From: Bacteroidales bacterium
GTDB taxonomy: Bacteria; Bacteroidota; Bacteroidia; Bacteroidales; VadinHA17
Length of the DNA stretch: 37,766 nucleotides
Reading direction: 5' to 3'
NCBI GenBank assembly: GCA_025358645.1
Contig: JANYIW010000123.1
Span: 1-37,766, forward strand
Made by a program: the position numbers and the translations under genes. Positions 25,400 to 34,213 of this stretch are shown here, in pieces (position 1 is the stretch's first letter; every line of letters begins with the position of its first letter). The notes below the pieces were generated by a model. The model had not been told where the DNA came from, did not search any database, and saw nothing but the letters and a program-made list of their open reading frames with translations.

Positions 25400-25412
25400 G
25401 ATATTTTGAGTA

Positions 25413-25420
25413 TATCTTTG
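25413..25420 (+). promoter_or_regulatory. -7 element of the yfcE-type phosphoesterase promoter
   Basis: TATCTTTG at 25413-25420, a full TAnnTTTG match, 26 nt before the ATG at 25446. It is 13 nt from the rsmE -7 box on the other strand, so the two divergent promoters overlap and RNA polymerase may bind them exclusively. Confidence 0.45.
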
Positions 25421-25445
25421 TGCAACTTTGAGAAATCCTTTTATT

Positions 25446-25952
25446 ATGAAGATTGGTCTGCTTTCCGATACGCACGGCTGGATTCACCCACGGCTTTTTG
25501 ATCATTTTGCTGATTGTGATGAAATATGGCATGCAGGAGACATTGGAAACGTTGAAACAGCAGATAGACTTTCAAGCTTCAAACCTTTGAAAGCTGTTTA
25601 CGGTAACATTGATGATGCAGTGATAAGAAGTATTTATAAAGAGAATTTAATTTTCATGGCTGAAGAAATCAGGGTTTGGCTTACCCATATTGGTGGAACA
25701 CCCAGCCATTATGACCGCAGATTATTACCTTCTCTGAGAGAAAATCCTCCAGATCTTTTTATTTGCGGACATTCACATATCGCAAAGGTGATGAATGATA
25801 AAAAGTCAGGATTTTTATATATGAATCCTGGGGCTGCTGGTTATAACGGTTTTCATAAGTATATGACAGCAATTAGGTTTCATATTGATGGGAAAAACAT
25901 TCACGATCTTGAATTGATAGAGCTTGGCGAGCGGGGCAGGGTCATTTTATAA
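25446..25952 (+). CDS. YfcE/MJ0936-family metallophosphoesterase
   Basis: 168-aa calcineurin-like phosphodiesterase of the YfcE/MJ0936 type, two-metal enzymes active on phosphodiesters in vitro. Metal ligands are all visible: D8 and H10 (LLSDTHG), D32 (HAGDIG), N54 (VYGNIDD), H81 (THIGG), H109 and H111 (CGHSH). Start at 25446 because the protein then begins MKIGLLSDTHG as in the family; the in-frame ATG 18 nt upstream is less likely. Its last 11 nt overlap the end of the convergent 1502-aa gene. The physiological substrate is unknown. Confidence 0.92.
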   Translation: MKIGLLSDTHGWIHPRLFDHFADCDEIWHAGDIGNVETADRLSSFKPLKAVYGNIDDAVIRSIYKENLIFMAEEIRVWLTHIGGTPSHYDRRLLPSLRENPPDLFICGHSHIAKVMNDKKSGFLYMNPGAAGYNGFHKYMTAIRFHIDGKNIHDLELIELGERGRVIL

Positions 25953-28900
25953 GACCATTGAGATCCCTTGAATTATCTTCGGCTTTGTTATCCGCCATTC
26001 TCTGAAGGAATTTGCTAAGCCGGTCTTCAACTGCAATCATATATGTATAGGGTACTTTTATTGTTGATTCAGGGTGTTTCCTATCATTAAGTTTCGTTTT
26101 GGCAATAATTGTATTATAACTGTTGTTCCCCGACTGTGTCATCATCACACCTCTGAAATATGAGAAATAATACCAGGTAGATTGATCTGCTTTCAGATAT
26201 ATATCAATCAAATCACCCGATCTTCTTCTCTGAATCTCAATATAGCCGTCAACATAAACATTTACAGGTTGTGGTCCAATGAATCCGATACCTATTTTAC
26301 CTGTCGATCGGAAGGATGCTGTAGATTCATTCCAGAAGAGTTTTACATCGTTTAGAAGAAGTTCGTATTTAAATTCCTTCGGCAGGTTCCTTGTTGCGCC
26401 GAACAAATCCATGTCCTCTTTTAATTGTGATGCAATATTCACTCCCAGGAGATCCTTCATAGCCTTATTATTCAGATCTGAATTCAGATTAACAGGTTTA
26501 AGCGATGGCATCATTCTTATTTCATCTGCCATAACTTTAAGGGCTTCAGAGGAGAAATGAAAATCAAGGGCAAGGATTGTATTAATGTTAACTTTACCCG
26601 AATCAAGGACATGAACTACATTGCCGGCACTGGTAAGTTTAACAAGGTCAAGCTTTGCTCCAAAATCAATATGTCCCTCTCCCGACAATATGCAGTAGTT
26701 TTTATCAAAGCCAATCATATTCCCCGGAAGAGTCTGATCAATAAGCTTTTCACGCGAGGCGATTAAGTATCTGCCTTTTGCTTTTTCGTAGTAGAGCCAT
26801 CCATTTGAGTTTACCAGAGCAACATCGGACCAAGATTTTTGGGCAGAAAGGAAAGTCGGATATATATGAATAGAATCAATATTTATGAAAGATCCGGAAA
26901 CTACAAGATTATCATTCATGTCTCTGGGTTTCTCAACGACGGGGATCATAACATTTTTTGGATCGATCTGGTATTTGAATTTGAGTGAATAGCTCTCGAT
27001 TGTTCTGCAATTATGCAAGATACCTGCAGCTCCTGTAAAAGTAAGATTATCGGCCCTGGCTGAGAGGGCAACATCACCGGAAAATGAGAAAGCAGGACTT
27101 AGCATGAATTTTTGAGATACAGGTATATAGCCTTTCGCGTAGGTTGTTGCCGTATCGACCTCCAATTCCGGAAAATTAATTTTCTGAATCTCTTTATTTT
27201 CATCCAAATAATCGTAAATAGCGCTACCGGTATATCTTTTTGTTGATTCAATATCAATCTTTGCAGAATGCAATATGTGTCTGTGGTTCAAAGCAATGAC
27301 CGCATTCTGCATTTGTTGAATTTTAGCTCTCCGGTTAATTATAATCTTCCCATTTTCTGGTTGAATAAGTGCATCAGCAATATGAATATAATTTATGTTT
27401 TCCGCTTCAATAAATTCCTGATCAAGATGATAACTTCCTTTCCATGATGAGAAAGCGACTGTATCAGAAAGATTGTTTGTGGCAAAGAAAGTCGGCTTAT
27501 CAAGTCTGGTGAAGTCAAGCTTTATAAGTTTATCAGTTGTTAAAAGAGGAATATTCGACTTTCCCTTCTGCTCCATATTGAGAATACGGTTTTCCATATT
27601 ATAAGTAAAATCTGTCATTGTACAGATATATTGGATCTCTGGAAATTTTACAACTGATGAATCAGTATTTAGCCTGAAGTGTGCCATCTTAAGATCAAAA
27701 TTGATCTCTGTATTGGCATTTTCGGCAATAAATGAATACCCGTTTGTGGAAAGCGATTTGAGAGTATAATCAGCAGTATCGGCCTTAATTGCATTCGATG
27801 TAAAATTGAAAAGATTGGAAGTGACTCTGGAATCGGTTAAATTAATTATTCCTGTACCATTGAGTCTTGCCGGGGAAAGTGATAATTTGCCATCAAGGGT
27901 TGTTCCATTCCCGAACATATTAAAAGTCTTTCCTTCTGCGGTGGTTGCTATCCATTCATCTTTTTGAGTCAGCCATCTGACTGCAACATCCTGGCTGGTA
28001 AGTATGGGGAATATTCCTGATCCGTCTTTTTCAATATTGAAAGTCGAGGCATGGGTGATCATGGAATCAGGAAAGAATTTAAATTCATCCGATACAGTTG
28101 TGGATGTCAAATGTTTTATAGTCCCGCTTCCTATCAGTCCCTTGTTACTCATGCTAAGAGCATTATATAATATACCCCTGTTCCCATACACTTCAATCCC
28201 TTCCGAAGGGATGGTCATATTAAATCCTAACGAGTTGTTTTCCTGTATAACCAGATTCTGACGTATGGGTTTAAGAATATTTCCTCCCACAAATTCTCCC
28301 GATAACTTCAAATCCTTATTTGTGTAATGGTCTAGATTTTCGTATGTGAAAGGATCAATCTTGAAATAAAAATCCTTTTGTTTGTAAACACCCTCAAGTC
28401 CGGCTATCTTATCATAGAAAATATATGAGTTTGTAGTTGCATTTATGATCGGATACTGCTTCAGGCTCTTTAATCCGGATTTGTTATCCGGTTTATCGAT
28501 ATAAAGTTCCGCTGAACCCAGTTGAATAAGATTCTCTACATTTTGAATAATTGTATTACCCAGTTTATCCCTCTTTTCGGTCTCAACAGAGATTTTTATG
28601 GAATCGATTTTCTGAAGCCATATCTTAAATGTATCATAGCTGAATGAGAAATTATGCCCGAATACTGTAAATAGACCTGCATCAACGATACCGTCAAAAT
28701 TAATGTTTCTGTTTTTACCGATTATCAATTGTTTATTATAAGGATAAATTGCAACTTTCTGGGAATCGCTAAGCAGGACGCTGGATACACCATTTATTGT
28801 CAGACCATATTTTTTCATGTCAAGAACAGCATTATCAGCAGGCGCTCTTGTTTCGCTGACTATATTTATGATATCATAGTCTTTTTTTCTGGCATAAGAA

Positions 28901-30450
28901 TTGAGGAAATCCTTTGTTTTTTTCTTTATTGTGACCTCATTATTAATTCTATCATAGAAAATAAAACCCTTATTGGCCATATCGATGCATAAACCGGTAA
29001 CAGCCTCTACGGGCCTATTAAGCCATCTGGCAAATTCAGCAACGGGAAATGTTTCGGAGTAGAACCATTCTGCAAATTTAGTCAGCCGGTTTAAAGGATG
29101 GTATTCATCGAGTCCCATCAACTGTAAAAAATAGGCTGAATTAAAGAACGAAGTAGATTCAAATTCTGCATGTCCAAGAGAGGCTCCTCTTGCATGCGAA
29201 AGAACAATTTTAAAATCGTTCATATTCCACGACAAATATTCAAAATACATGTCAAGATTGTGAAATGAATCGAAATAGGGACTCCTGGATATCGGATTAC
29301 TTGTGCGGAAGAGATTTACCTGTCTGGTAGAAACAAAGTATGAAAACCCCAGGTTTGAATGGTATATTGAATCCTTGTCAAGATAAAGCGACATGGTAAC
29401 TTCCTGGCTGATTAATCCGGTTTTTGAGAAGAGAAATTCTTTTGAACGTATTTTGAGATAAAGAGTATCATTTCTGAAAAGAGTAATTTTCGCCAGGTCA
29501 GCATTTTTACCGGTTCCCTTCACATTAGCCCCTTCAAATGTGAGTCCACCTTCATAATTAACACCCTTGTATATGTTTTTAATCTTAAATTCTTTTGCAT
29601 AAGTTTCAAAGCGAGGATAGTTAGCTTTTTCCTTGTTCGTAAAGCTTATTGCCTGGTCGGCAAGTAAACCGGTAACCGGTTCTTTAAAATAGGTAGCATG
29701 CGTAAGTTTCGCAGAATCAACGGTGAAACTGCTTTTCGTCATATTTATTGCATAACCGGTGAGTTCAGCAAAAACTTCATTACGCGGATATCCGGCTTTT
29801 TCCCAGGTAACAACACCTTTTGTGCCCCTGAATTGCTGGGTTTCAGGATAGTAACTTCCCGTGACATTGTAAATTTCTGTACTGTCTTTTTGAGAATAGC
29901 ATGTTAGTGTAGCGTTGGAAACAGTAACATAAATAGCAGTGTCGTGCAAAAATTTAAGAGTATTATTCTTTACCTTCCATTTAACACTTCCAGATTCGAA
30001 GAGCACATTTTCTTTGACCATCAGACCGCTATTCTTAAAATACCGATCGATATTGTCATTTGTAAACGTCTGACTGAATGCTAATTCACTTAAGCCTTTA
30101 AACCAATTTGTGAAAAAAGAGACGTCACGTTTATATTCGATGAAATAATTCAGGGTCAACAGAAAATCATTAAAGTGGGGTACAGGTCTCATTTGTCTCG
30201 ATGATAACTGAACCGAAACATTAATTATTCTATTCATTATATCAGAACTGAAAGCAGAGCTGTCCCATCTGGAAAGGAATGTATTAAGGTTTGCAAGCTG
30301 ATCGGCATTAAGGTTCGGTCCCATATAAGATGTGAGTTCGGTTCTGAACTTTGCAGGATCTCCGGAAAATGCAGATTTGGCCTGGGAATGCAATATCCCG
30401 GTAAAAACCAAAAAGATTAACGGAATCAGAATTACCAGCTTTTTTGACAA
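25942..30450 (-). CDS. Giant secreted protein of unknown function, 1502 aa, apparent TTG start
   Basis: One of the largest genes here and not one I recognise. It starts at TTG (complement of 30448-30450): between the tpiA stop, which is in frame, and this codon there is no ATG, and the next residues SKKLVILIPLIFLVFTG form a signal peptide ending ...LHSQA. Residues about 30-125 are helical; about 140-430 and 560-1440 are rich in alternating beta strands with recurring TxxxS/N-x-G turns. Between lies a mixed segment (about 440-540, LGHAEFES, RLNRPVEAVTG, KKKTKDFLNSYARKKDY). The end (VEDRLSKFLQRMADNKAEDN) is helical and charged; there is no type IX sorting domain and no aromatic C-terminal outer-membrane signature. 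It is predicted periplasmic or outer-membrane associated. Lies 21 nt behind tpiA. Confidence 0.85.
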   Translation of the reverse strand: MSKKLVILIPLIFLVFTGILHSQAKSAFSGDPAKFRTELTSYMGPNLNADQLANLNTFLSRWDSSAFSSDIMNRIINVSVQLSSRQMRPVPHFNDFLLTLNYFIEYKRDVSFFTNWFKGLSELAFSQTFTNDNIDRYFKNSGLMVKENVLFESGSVKWKVKNNTLKFLHDTAIYVTVSNATLTCYSQKDSTEIYNVTGSYYPETQQFRGTKGVVTWEKAGYPRNEVFAELTGYAINMTKSSFTVDSAKLTHATYFKEPVTGLLADQAISFTNKEKANYPRFETYAKEFKIKNIYKGVNYEGGLTFEGANVKGTGKNADLAKITLFRNDTLYLKIRSKEFLFSKTGLISQEVTMSLYLDKDSIYHSNLGFSYFVSTRQVNLFRTSNPISRSPYFDSFHNLDMYFEYLSWNMNDFKIVLSHARGASLGHAEFESTSFFNSAYFLQLMGLDEYHPLNRLTKFAEWFYSETFPVAEFARWLNRPVEAVTGLCIDMANKGFIFYDRINNEVTIKKKTKDFLNSYARKKDYDIINIVSETRAPADNAVLDMKKYGLTINGVSSVLLSDSQKVAIYPYNKQLIIGKNRNINFDGIVDAGLFTVFGHNFSFSYDTFKIWLQKIDSIKISVETEKRDKLGNTIIQNVENLIQLGSAELYIDKPDNKSGLKSLKQYPIINATTNSYIFYDKIAGLEGVYKQKDFYFKIDPFTYENLDHYTNKDLKLSGEFVGGNILKPIRQNLVIQENNSLGFNMTIPSEGIEVYGNRGILYNALSMSNKGLIGSGTIKHLTSTTVSDEFKFFPDSMITHASTFNIEKDGSGIFPILTSQDVAVRWLTQKDEWIATTAEGKTFNMFGNGTTLDGKLSLSPARLNGTGIINLTDSRVTSNLFNFTSNAIKADTADYTLKSLSTNGYSFIAENANTEINFDLKMAHFRLNTDSSVVKFPEIQYICTMTDFTYNMENRILNMEQKGKSNIPLLTTDKLIKLDFTRLDKPTFFATNNLSDTVAFSSWKGSYHLDQEFIEAENINYIHIADALIQPENGKIIINRRAKIQQMQNAVIALNHRHILHSAKIDIESTKRYTGSAIYDYLDENKEIQKINFPELEVDTATTYAKGYIPVSQKFMLSPAFSFSGDVALSARADNLTFTGAAGILHNCRTIESYSLKFKYQIDPKNVMIPVVEKPRDMNDNLVVSGSFINIDSIHIYPTFLSAQKSWSDVALVNSNGWLYYEKAKGRYLIASREKLIDQTLPGNMIGFDKNYCILSGEGHIDFGAKLDLVKLTSAGNVVHVLDSGKVNINTILALDFHFSSEALKVMADEIRMMPSLKPVNLNSDLNNKAMKDLLGVNIASQLKEDMDLFGATRNLPKEFKYELLLNDVKLFWNESTASFRSTGKIGIGFIGPQPVNVYVDGYIEIQRRRSGDLIDIYLKADQSTWYYFSYFRGVMMTQSGNNSYNTIIAKTKLNDRKHPESTIKVPYTYMIAVEDRLSKFLQRMADNKAEDNSRDLNGLIK

Positions 30451-30471
30451 ATTATCAGTATTTCTTAACGG

Positions 30472-31230
30472 TTAAAATGCTTCCACTATAGCTGTAAAAT
30501 CCTCTTTTTTAAGAGCTGCACCACCTATCAATCCACCATCAACATCTGGTTTAGAAAAGATTTCATTGGCATTTGATGGTTTGCAGCTACCTCCATAAAG
30601 AATCGGAAGTTTTTTTGCGCAATCATTGCCATATTTCTCTTTAACCAGATCACGGATGTACTTATGCATTTCCTGCGCCTGATCAGGCGTTGCAGTCAAT
30701 CCTGTTCCGATTGCCCAAACTGGTTCATAAGCCAGAACAATCATATCCATTTGTTCCTCAGTAAGGTTGAATAATCCTTCCTGAAGTTGTCTTTTTACAA
30801 TAAGAAAATGTTGTCCGGCTTCCCTTTCTTTTAATACTTCACCTATGCAAAAAATAACCTTCAATCCGCTGTTAATAGCTAGTAAAGTCTTTTTATTCAG
30901 AAGTTTATCATCCTCATGATAGTAAGTTCTTCTTTCAGAATGCCCTATTATAACATACTGGGCGCCGGTACTTTTTACCATCCAGGCTGAAACTTCACCT
31001 GTAAAGGCACCGGAAGCCTCGGCTGCACAGTTTTGAGCGCCAAGCGCTACCTTCCCGTGTTTAAGAATTTCGCCCACTCCAGCCAGATGTATAAACGGTG
31101 GACATAAGATAACCAATGCTTTATCCGAAGGAGTTTCCCTGAAATACTTTTCAATCGATCCGGCGAACTTCATGCCTTCTGCCAGATCCATATTCATTTT
31201 CCAGTTACCGGCAACAATCTTCTTTCTCAT
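30472..31230 (-). CDS. tpiA: Triosephosphate isomerase
   Basis: Interconverts dihydroxyacetone phosphate and glyceraldehyde 3-phosphate in glycolysis and gluconeogenesis. 252 aa, complete TIM barrel, with catalytic Lys11 (GNWKMN), His97 (IIGHSERR) and Glu169 (AYEPVWAIGTG), and the phosphate-binding loop YGGSCKPSNA and GGLIGGAAL near the C terminus. ATG start. Sits 72 nt after the DoxX/thioredoxin-like gene and 21 nt before the giant secreted protein gene on the same strand, so all may share transcription. Confidence 0.97.
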   Translation of the reverse strand: MRKKIVAGNWKMNMDLAEGMKFAGSIEKYFRETPSDKALVILCPPFIHLAGVGEILKHGKVALGAQNCAAEASGAFTGEVSAWMVKSTGAQYVIIGHSERRTYYHEDDKLLNKKTLLAINSGLKVIFCIGEVLKEREAGQHFLIVKRQLQEGLFNLTEEQMDMIVLAYEPVWAIGTGLTATPDQAQEMHKYIRDLVKEKYGNDCAKKLPILYGGSCKPSNANEIFSKPDVDGGLIGGAALKKEDFTAIVEAF

Positions 31231-31302
31231 ATAAATTAATGTTTTAAGATGTAATTATATTTAAATGTATTTAATCAAATAAACTGACTTTTATGAGTGG
31301 CC

Positions 31303-32412
31303 TCATCTTTGTATGTTTAGTTTTCCAAACCATTCTGGTTCAGGAACATTTGCCCATGACCATTTTTTAATAATTATTCCATCTTTAAGCAAAATATAAC
31401 CCGGATTTGCTCTTACCATTGTCTTCAAAGTAGTCTCATCTGCGGAACAGAAATTCAACCCGTTTTCATAACTTTTCACCTCATCTGTTCCTGAAGAGGT
31501 GAGAATATAAAAGTTAATTCCGTTTGACACGCAATAATTGCCAAGTTTAAATCCTTCAGATAAAGATCTTTGTCCTGCCTCAGAAAGTTTTTTAGTTATC
31601 ATTAAAACAGAATAGCCGGAGTAAGATAGTATATTTTGAGTAAGATCCTCTCCATTTAATGCAGTTATGATAAAATCATGTATAGGAGGTTTGTATCCTT
31701 TTTTTATCAGGACGGATTTCTGATCAACAAACTTCCATGTTGAATCATCAGCCGGATAGTTATTAATGTTAAAATCCTTTTTGACGCCGTTTTTTTCATA
31801 AATAAATGTAGTGCTGTACTCATCGCCCGGAACTCCGTCGGGGGTAATCATTTTATCGGCAATTTTCACTCCTGATTTATACGGGAGGAAATCAATAACA
31901 GGTAAATATCTGAGGTTTGCCAGTGAAAAAATAACAAAAATAACAGTAGTTATAATTATTATAATCCATTCAGTTGTTTTCCCCTGGATACTCCTAATCT
32001 GGTTTGTACCTGTATAAAGTACTATCAATAAGGAAACTAAGACTATATTTTTTCCAAATGTCTGCCAATTTGTAAGATGGATTGCATCGCCGAAACAGCC
32101 ACAGTCTGAAACGGGATTAGTCAGAGCAAGCATGAATGTAAGAGGAGTAAAGATTACCAGAAGAATAAAGACTCCCAGGATTCCTGTTTTCTGCCTGAAA
32201 CCTGTAAGTAATGAAAAACCTGCGATAAATTCAGCCGTACACAGGAGGATGGAAAGAGGGAGGCTTAGATTATTAAGAAACCCAAGATGAAAAGCCTGAA
32301 AATAATCATGGAATTTATACGCGGAGCCCAGCGGATCAATTGCTTTAACTACTCCGGAGAAGATAAATACCAGACTAATTATTATTCTGCTCAGAATCCT
32401 TATAATCTTCAT
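31303..32412 (-). CDS. DoxX/MauE-type membrane protein with C-terminal thioredoxin-like region (BT_3928-like)
   Basis: 369 aa from the ATG at 32412, one nt after the tmk stop; an ATG at 32442 would add ten residues and overlap tmk. The N-terminal ~140 residues hold four membrane helices of the DoxX/MauE redox-associated type (IIISLVFIFSGVVKAIDP, LPLSILLCTAEFIAGFSLLTG, LGVFILLVIFTPLTFMLAL, VLVSLLIVLY) with a CGCFGD motif between helices 3 and 4. A further helix (IIIIITTVIFVIFSLANL) leads to a periplasmic region of about 190 residues whose end resembles a thioredoxin fold (YILTSSG, NFCSADETTLKTMVRANPGY, ILLKDGIIIKKWSW) but lacks a CxxC. Probably an envelope redox or electron-transfer protein. 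The family name is from memory. Confidence 0.78.
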   Translation of the reverse strand: MKIIRILSRIIISLVFIFSGVVKAIDPLGSAYKFHDYFQAFHLGFLNNLSLPLSILLCTAEFIAGFSLLTGFRQKTGILGVFILLVIFTPLTFMLALTNPVSDCGCFGDAIHLTNWQTFGKNIVLVSLLIVLYTGTNQIRSIQGKTTEWIIIIITTVIFVIFSLANLRYLPVIDFLPYKSGVKIADKMITPDGVPGDEYSTTFIYEKNGVKKDFNINNYPADDSTWKFVDQKSVLIKKGYKPPIHDFIITALNGEDLTQNILSYSGYSVLMITKKLSEAGQRSLSEGFKLGNYCVSNGINFYILTSSGTDEVKSYENGLNFCSADETTLKTMVRANPGYILLKDGIIIKKWSWANVPEPEWFGKLNIQR

Positions 32413-32413
32413 T

Positions 32414-33103
32414 TCAAACGCGCTTTTTATTATTGAAAACATTTAATATAAGATTAAATATTTCAGAAGGAGTAAGCATCGTCCCATTGCTGTTACCACA
32501 ATTGACAACCGCCAGCCGGTCATCCGATTTTGAAACTCTCAGATAAATATCCCTGACCTTTTTCTGAAATACTATACTCTCTTCATGGATATCACGGATT
32601 CCGTTAAGATAATTCCGGTCATTTCCGGTTCTTGTTTTCATTAAATTTTTTTCTGCAAAAGCAAATGGAACATCGAGGAAAATATTAAGGTCGGGTTTTG
32701 GAATTGCAAAATGATTAAACTCGAGAGACAAAATCCAGTTCATAAGTTTATCCTGGCTCTTTATATCATTTAACTTGGCACATTGATACGCTATATTTGA
32801 ATATGTATATCTGTCGAGCAGGACAATCTTTCCTTCAGTCAGCCAATTGCTGATTATGGCTGAAGCATCTTTTCTGTCACCTGCATAAAGCATTGCAACC
32901 AGGTATGGATCAACATCGTCCAATAATCCGAATTCACCTCTTAAAAACCTTGCAATAAGCTCTCCGAAGTATGGGGTTTCAGTTCTGGGGAAGTGCATAT
33001 ATTCACAGTCGTACCCTTTCTTTGATAAAAAGTCTCTTAACAACTTAATCTGTGTTGATTTGCCGGCGCCATCCACCCCTTCAATAACTAAAAGCTTCAT
33101 CAT
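32414..33103 (-). CDS. tmk: Thymidylate kinase (dTMP kinase)
   Basis: Phosphorylates dTMP to dTDP with ATP. 229 aa, P-loop GVDGAGKST (9-17), the dTMP-binding arm HFPRTETPYFGELIARFLRG, and the DR(Y/H) motif LLDRYTYSNIAYQ, then FLDVPFAFAEKNL and the lid KTRTGNDRNYL. Two adjacent ATG codons at the start; the first is used here. First gene of the minus-strand group tmk-DoxX-tpiA-giant protein, with a full TAnnTTTG box 21 nt upstream. Divergent from folP, another thymidylate/folate-related gene. Confidence 0.93.
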   Translation of the reverse strand: MMKLLVIEGVDGAGKSTQIKLLRDFLSKKGYDCEYMHFPRTETPYFGELIARFLRGEFGLLDDVDPYLVAMLYAGDRKDASAIISNWLTEGKIVLLDRYTYSNIAYQCAKLNDIKSQDKLMNWILSLEFNHFAIPKPDLNIFLDVPFAFAEKNLMKTRTGNDRNYLNGIRDIHEESIVFQKKVRDIYLRVSKSDDRLAVVNCGNSNGTMLTPSEIFNLILNVFNNKKRV

Positions 33104-33123
33104 TTAATTGATTTCAATCAGTA

Positions 33124-33131
33124 CAAATATA
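33124..33131 (-). promoter_or_regulatory. -7 element of the tmk promoter
   Basis: The complement of 33124-33131 reads TATATTTG, a full TAnnTTTG match, 20 nt before the tmk start. TTTG occurs 12 nt upstream of it, closer than the usual spacing. Confidence 0.45.
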
Positions 33132-33207
33132 ATAACCACAGGGCAAAGATGGAAATGTATGATTGGTTTATTGCAAATTTCGTTAATTTCGTCTATTCTT
33201 TAAAACT

Positions 33208-34068
33208 ATGTTTCCGGAAAAACCTCAGTATATTAACGCGGGGGGCAAACTGCTTGACCTTGCAATCCCCAGGGTGATGGGAATATTAAATATTACACCT
33301 GACTCTTTCTATTCCGGAAGTCGATATAATACCGATGAAGAGATACTTAGTGCCGCAACACGAATGTTAGAGGATGGTGCAGATATACTCGATATAGGGG
33401 GATACTCCTCACGTCCGGGAGCAGCAGATATCTCAATTCAGGAGGAGAGTGCACGTGTACTGAAGGCTATAAAACTTATAAACAGGGAATTCCCTGAGGC
33501 GATTATATCAGTTGATACTTTTCGTGCCGATATTGCCAGGGAGGCTGTTGTTGAATGCGGCGCTACTATGATAAATGATATCTCTGGGGGTGACGCTGAC
33601 AGCGAAATGTTCTCTACTATTGAGAAGCTGAATGTTCCATATATATTGATGCACATGAAGGGGAATCCGCGCTCGATGCAGAATAAACCGGTTTATGAAG
33701 ATATTGTAGCAGATATTCTTAAATGGTTTGGTGAAAGGATCTTCAGATTAAACTCTGCAGGACTAAAGGATATTATAATTGATCCCGGCTTAGGATTCGG
33801 TAAAACCATTGATCATAACTTTGAACTTCTGAGGAGACTCGGCGATTTTTCAATAGCCGGGTTGCCGGTTCTCGTTGGTATATCACGAAAATCGATGATC
33901 TGGAAGACACTTGATATTTCTGCTGATGAGGCTCTGAATGGAACTACTGCGCTTAATGCAATAGCGCTTTTTAATGGCACTGATATTTTAAGGGTTCATG
34001 ATGTAAAAGAGGCAGTACAAACTGTACAATTAATTTTGAGGATCAGAAATTCCGGAAATAAGTTATAA
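33208..34068 (+). CDS. folP: Dihydropteroate synthase
   Basis: Joins p-aminobenzoate to hydroxymethyldihydropterin pyrophosphate in folate synthesis; target of sulfonamides. 286 aa TIM barrel. Motifs: VMGILNITPDSFYSG (23-37), DILDIGGYSSRPGA, ISVDTFRADIAREAV, MINDISGG, YILMHMKGNPRSMQN, IIDPGLGFGKTIDHNF and VLVGISRKSM. ATG start; a near match to the -7 box (TAATTTCG, 33184-33191) with TTG 18 nt upstream lies in the 104-nt divergent gap with tmk. Followed by the diadenylate cyclase gene after 145 nt. Confidence 0.95.
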   Translation: MFPEKPQYINAGGKLLDLAIPRVMGILNITPDSFYSGSRYNTDEEILSAATRMLEDGADILDIGGYSSRPGAADISIQEESARVLKAIKLINREFPEAIISVDTFRADIAREAVVECGATMINDISGGDADSEMFSTIEKLNVPYILMHMKGNPRSMQNKPVYEDIVADILKWFGERIFRLNSAGLKDIIIDPGLGFGKTIDHNFELLRRLGDFSIAGLPVLVGISRKSMIWKTLDISADEALNGTTALNAIALFNGTDILRVHDVKEAVQTVQLILRIRNSGNKL

Positions 34069-34213
34069 AGACAAAAGTGAAAAATCAAAATAAACTCCCT
34101 TTTCGGAGGGGTCTCAAATATTTAAACATCAATATTCGGACTTAAGTCTATGGACCATTAAGTTTACGCTTTAAAATATTTCTTCATTATTAACGATAAT
34201 TTAGATTATAATT

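Noticed and set aside
25377-25532. Longer rsmE form starting at 25532
   Set aside because: The added 52 residues have no family resemblance and would cover the divergent promoters and the start of the phosphoesterase gene.
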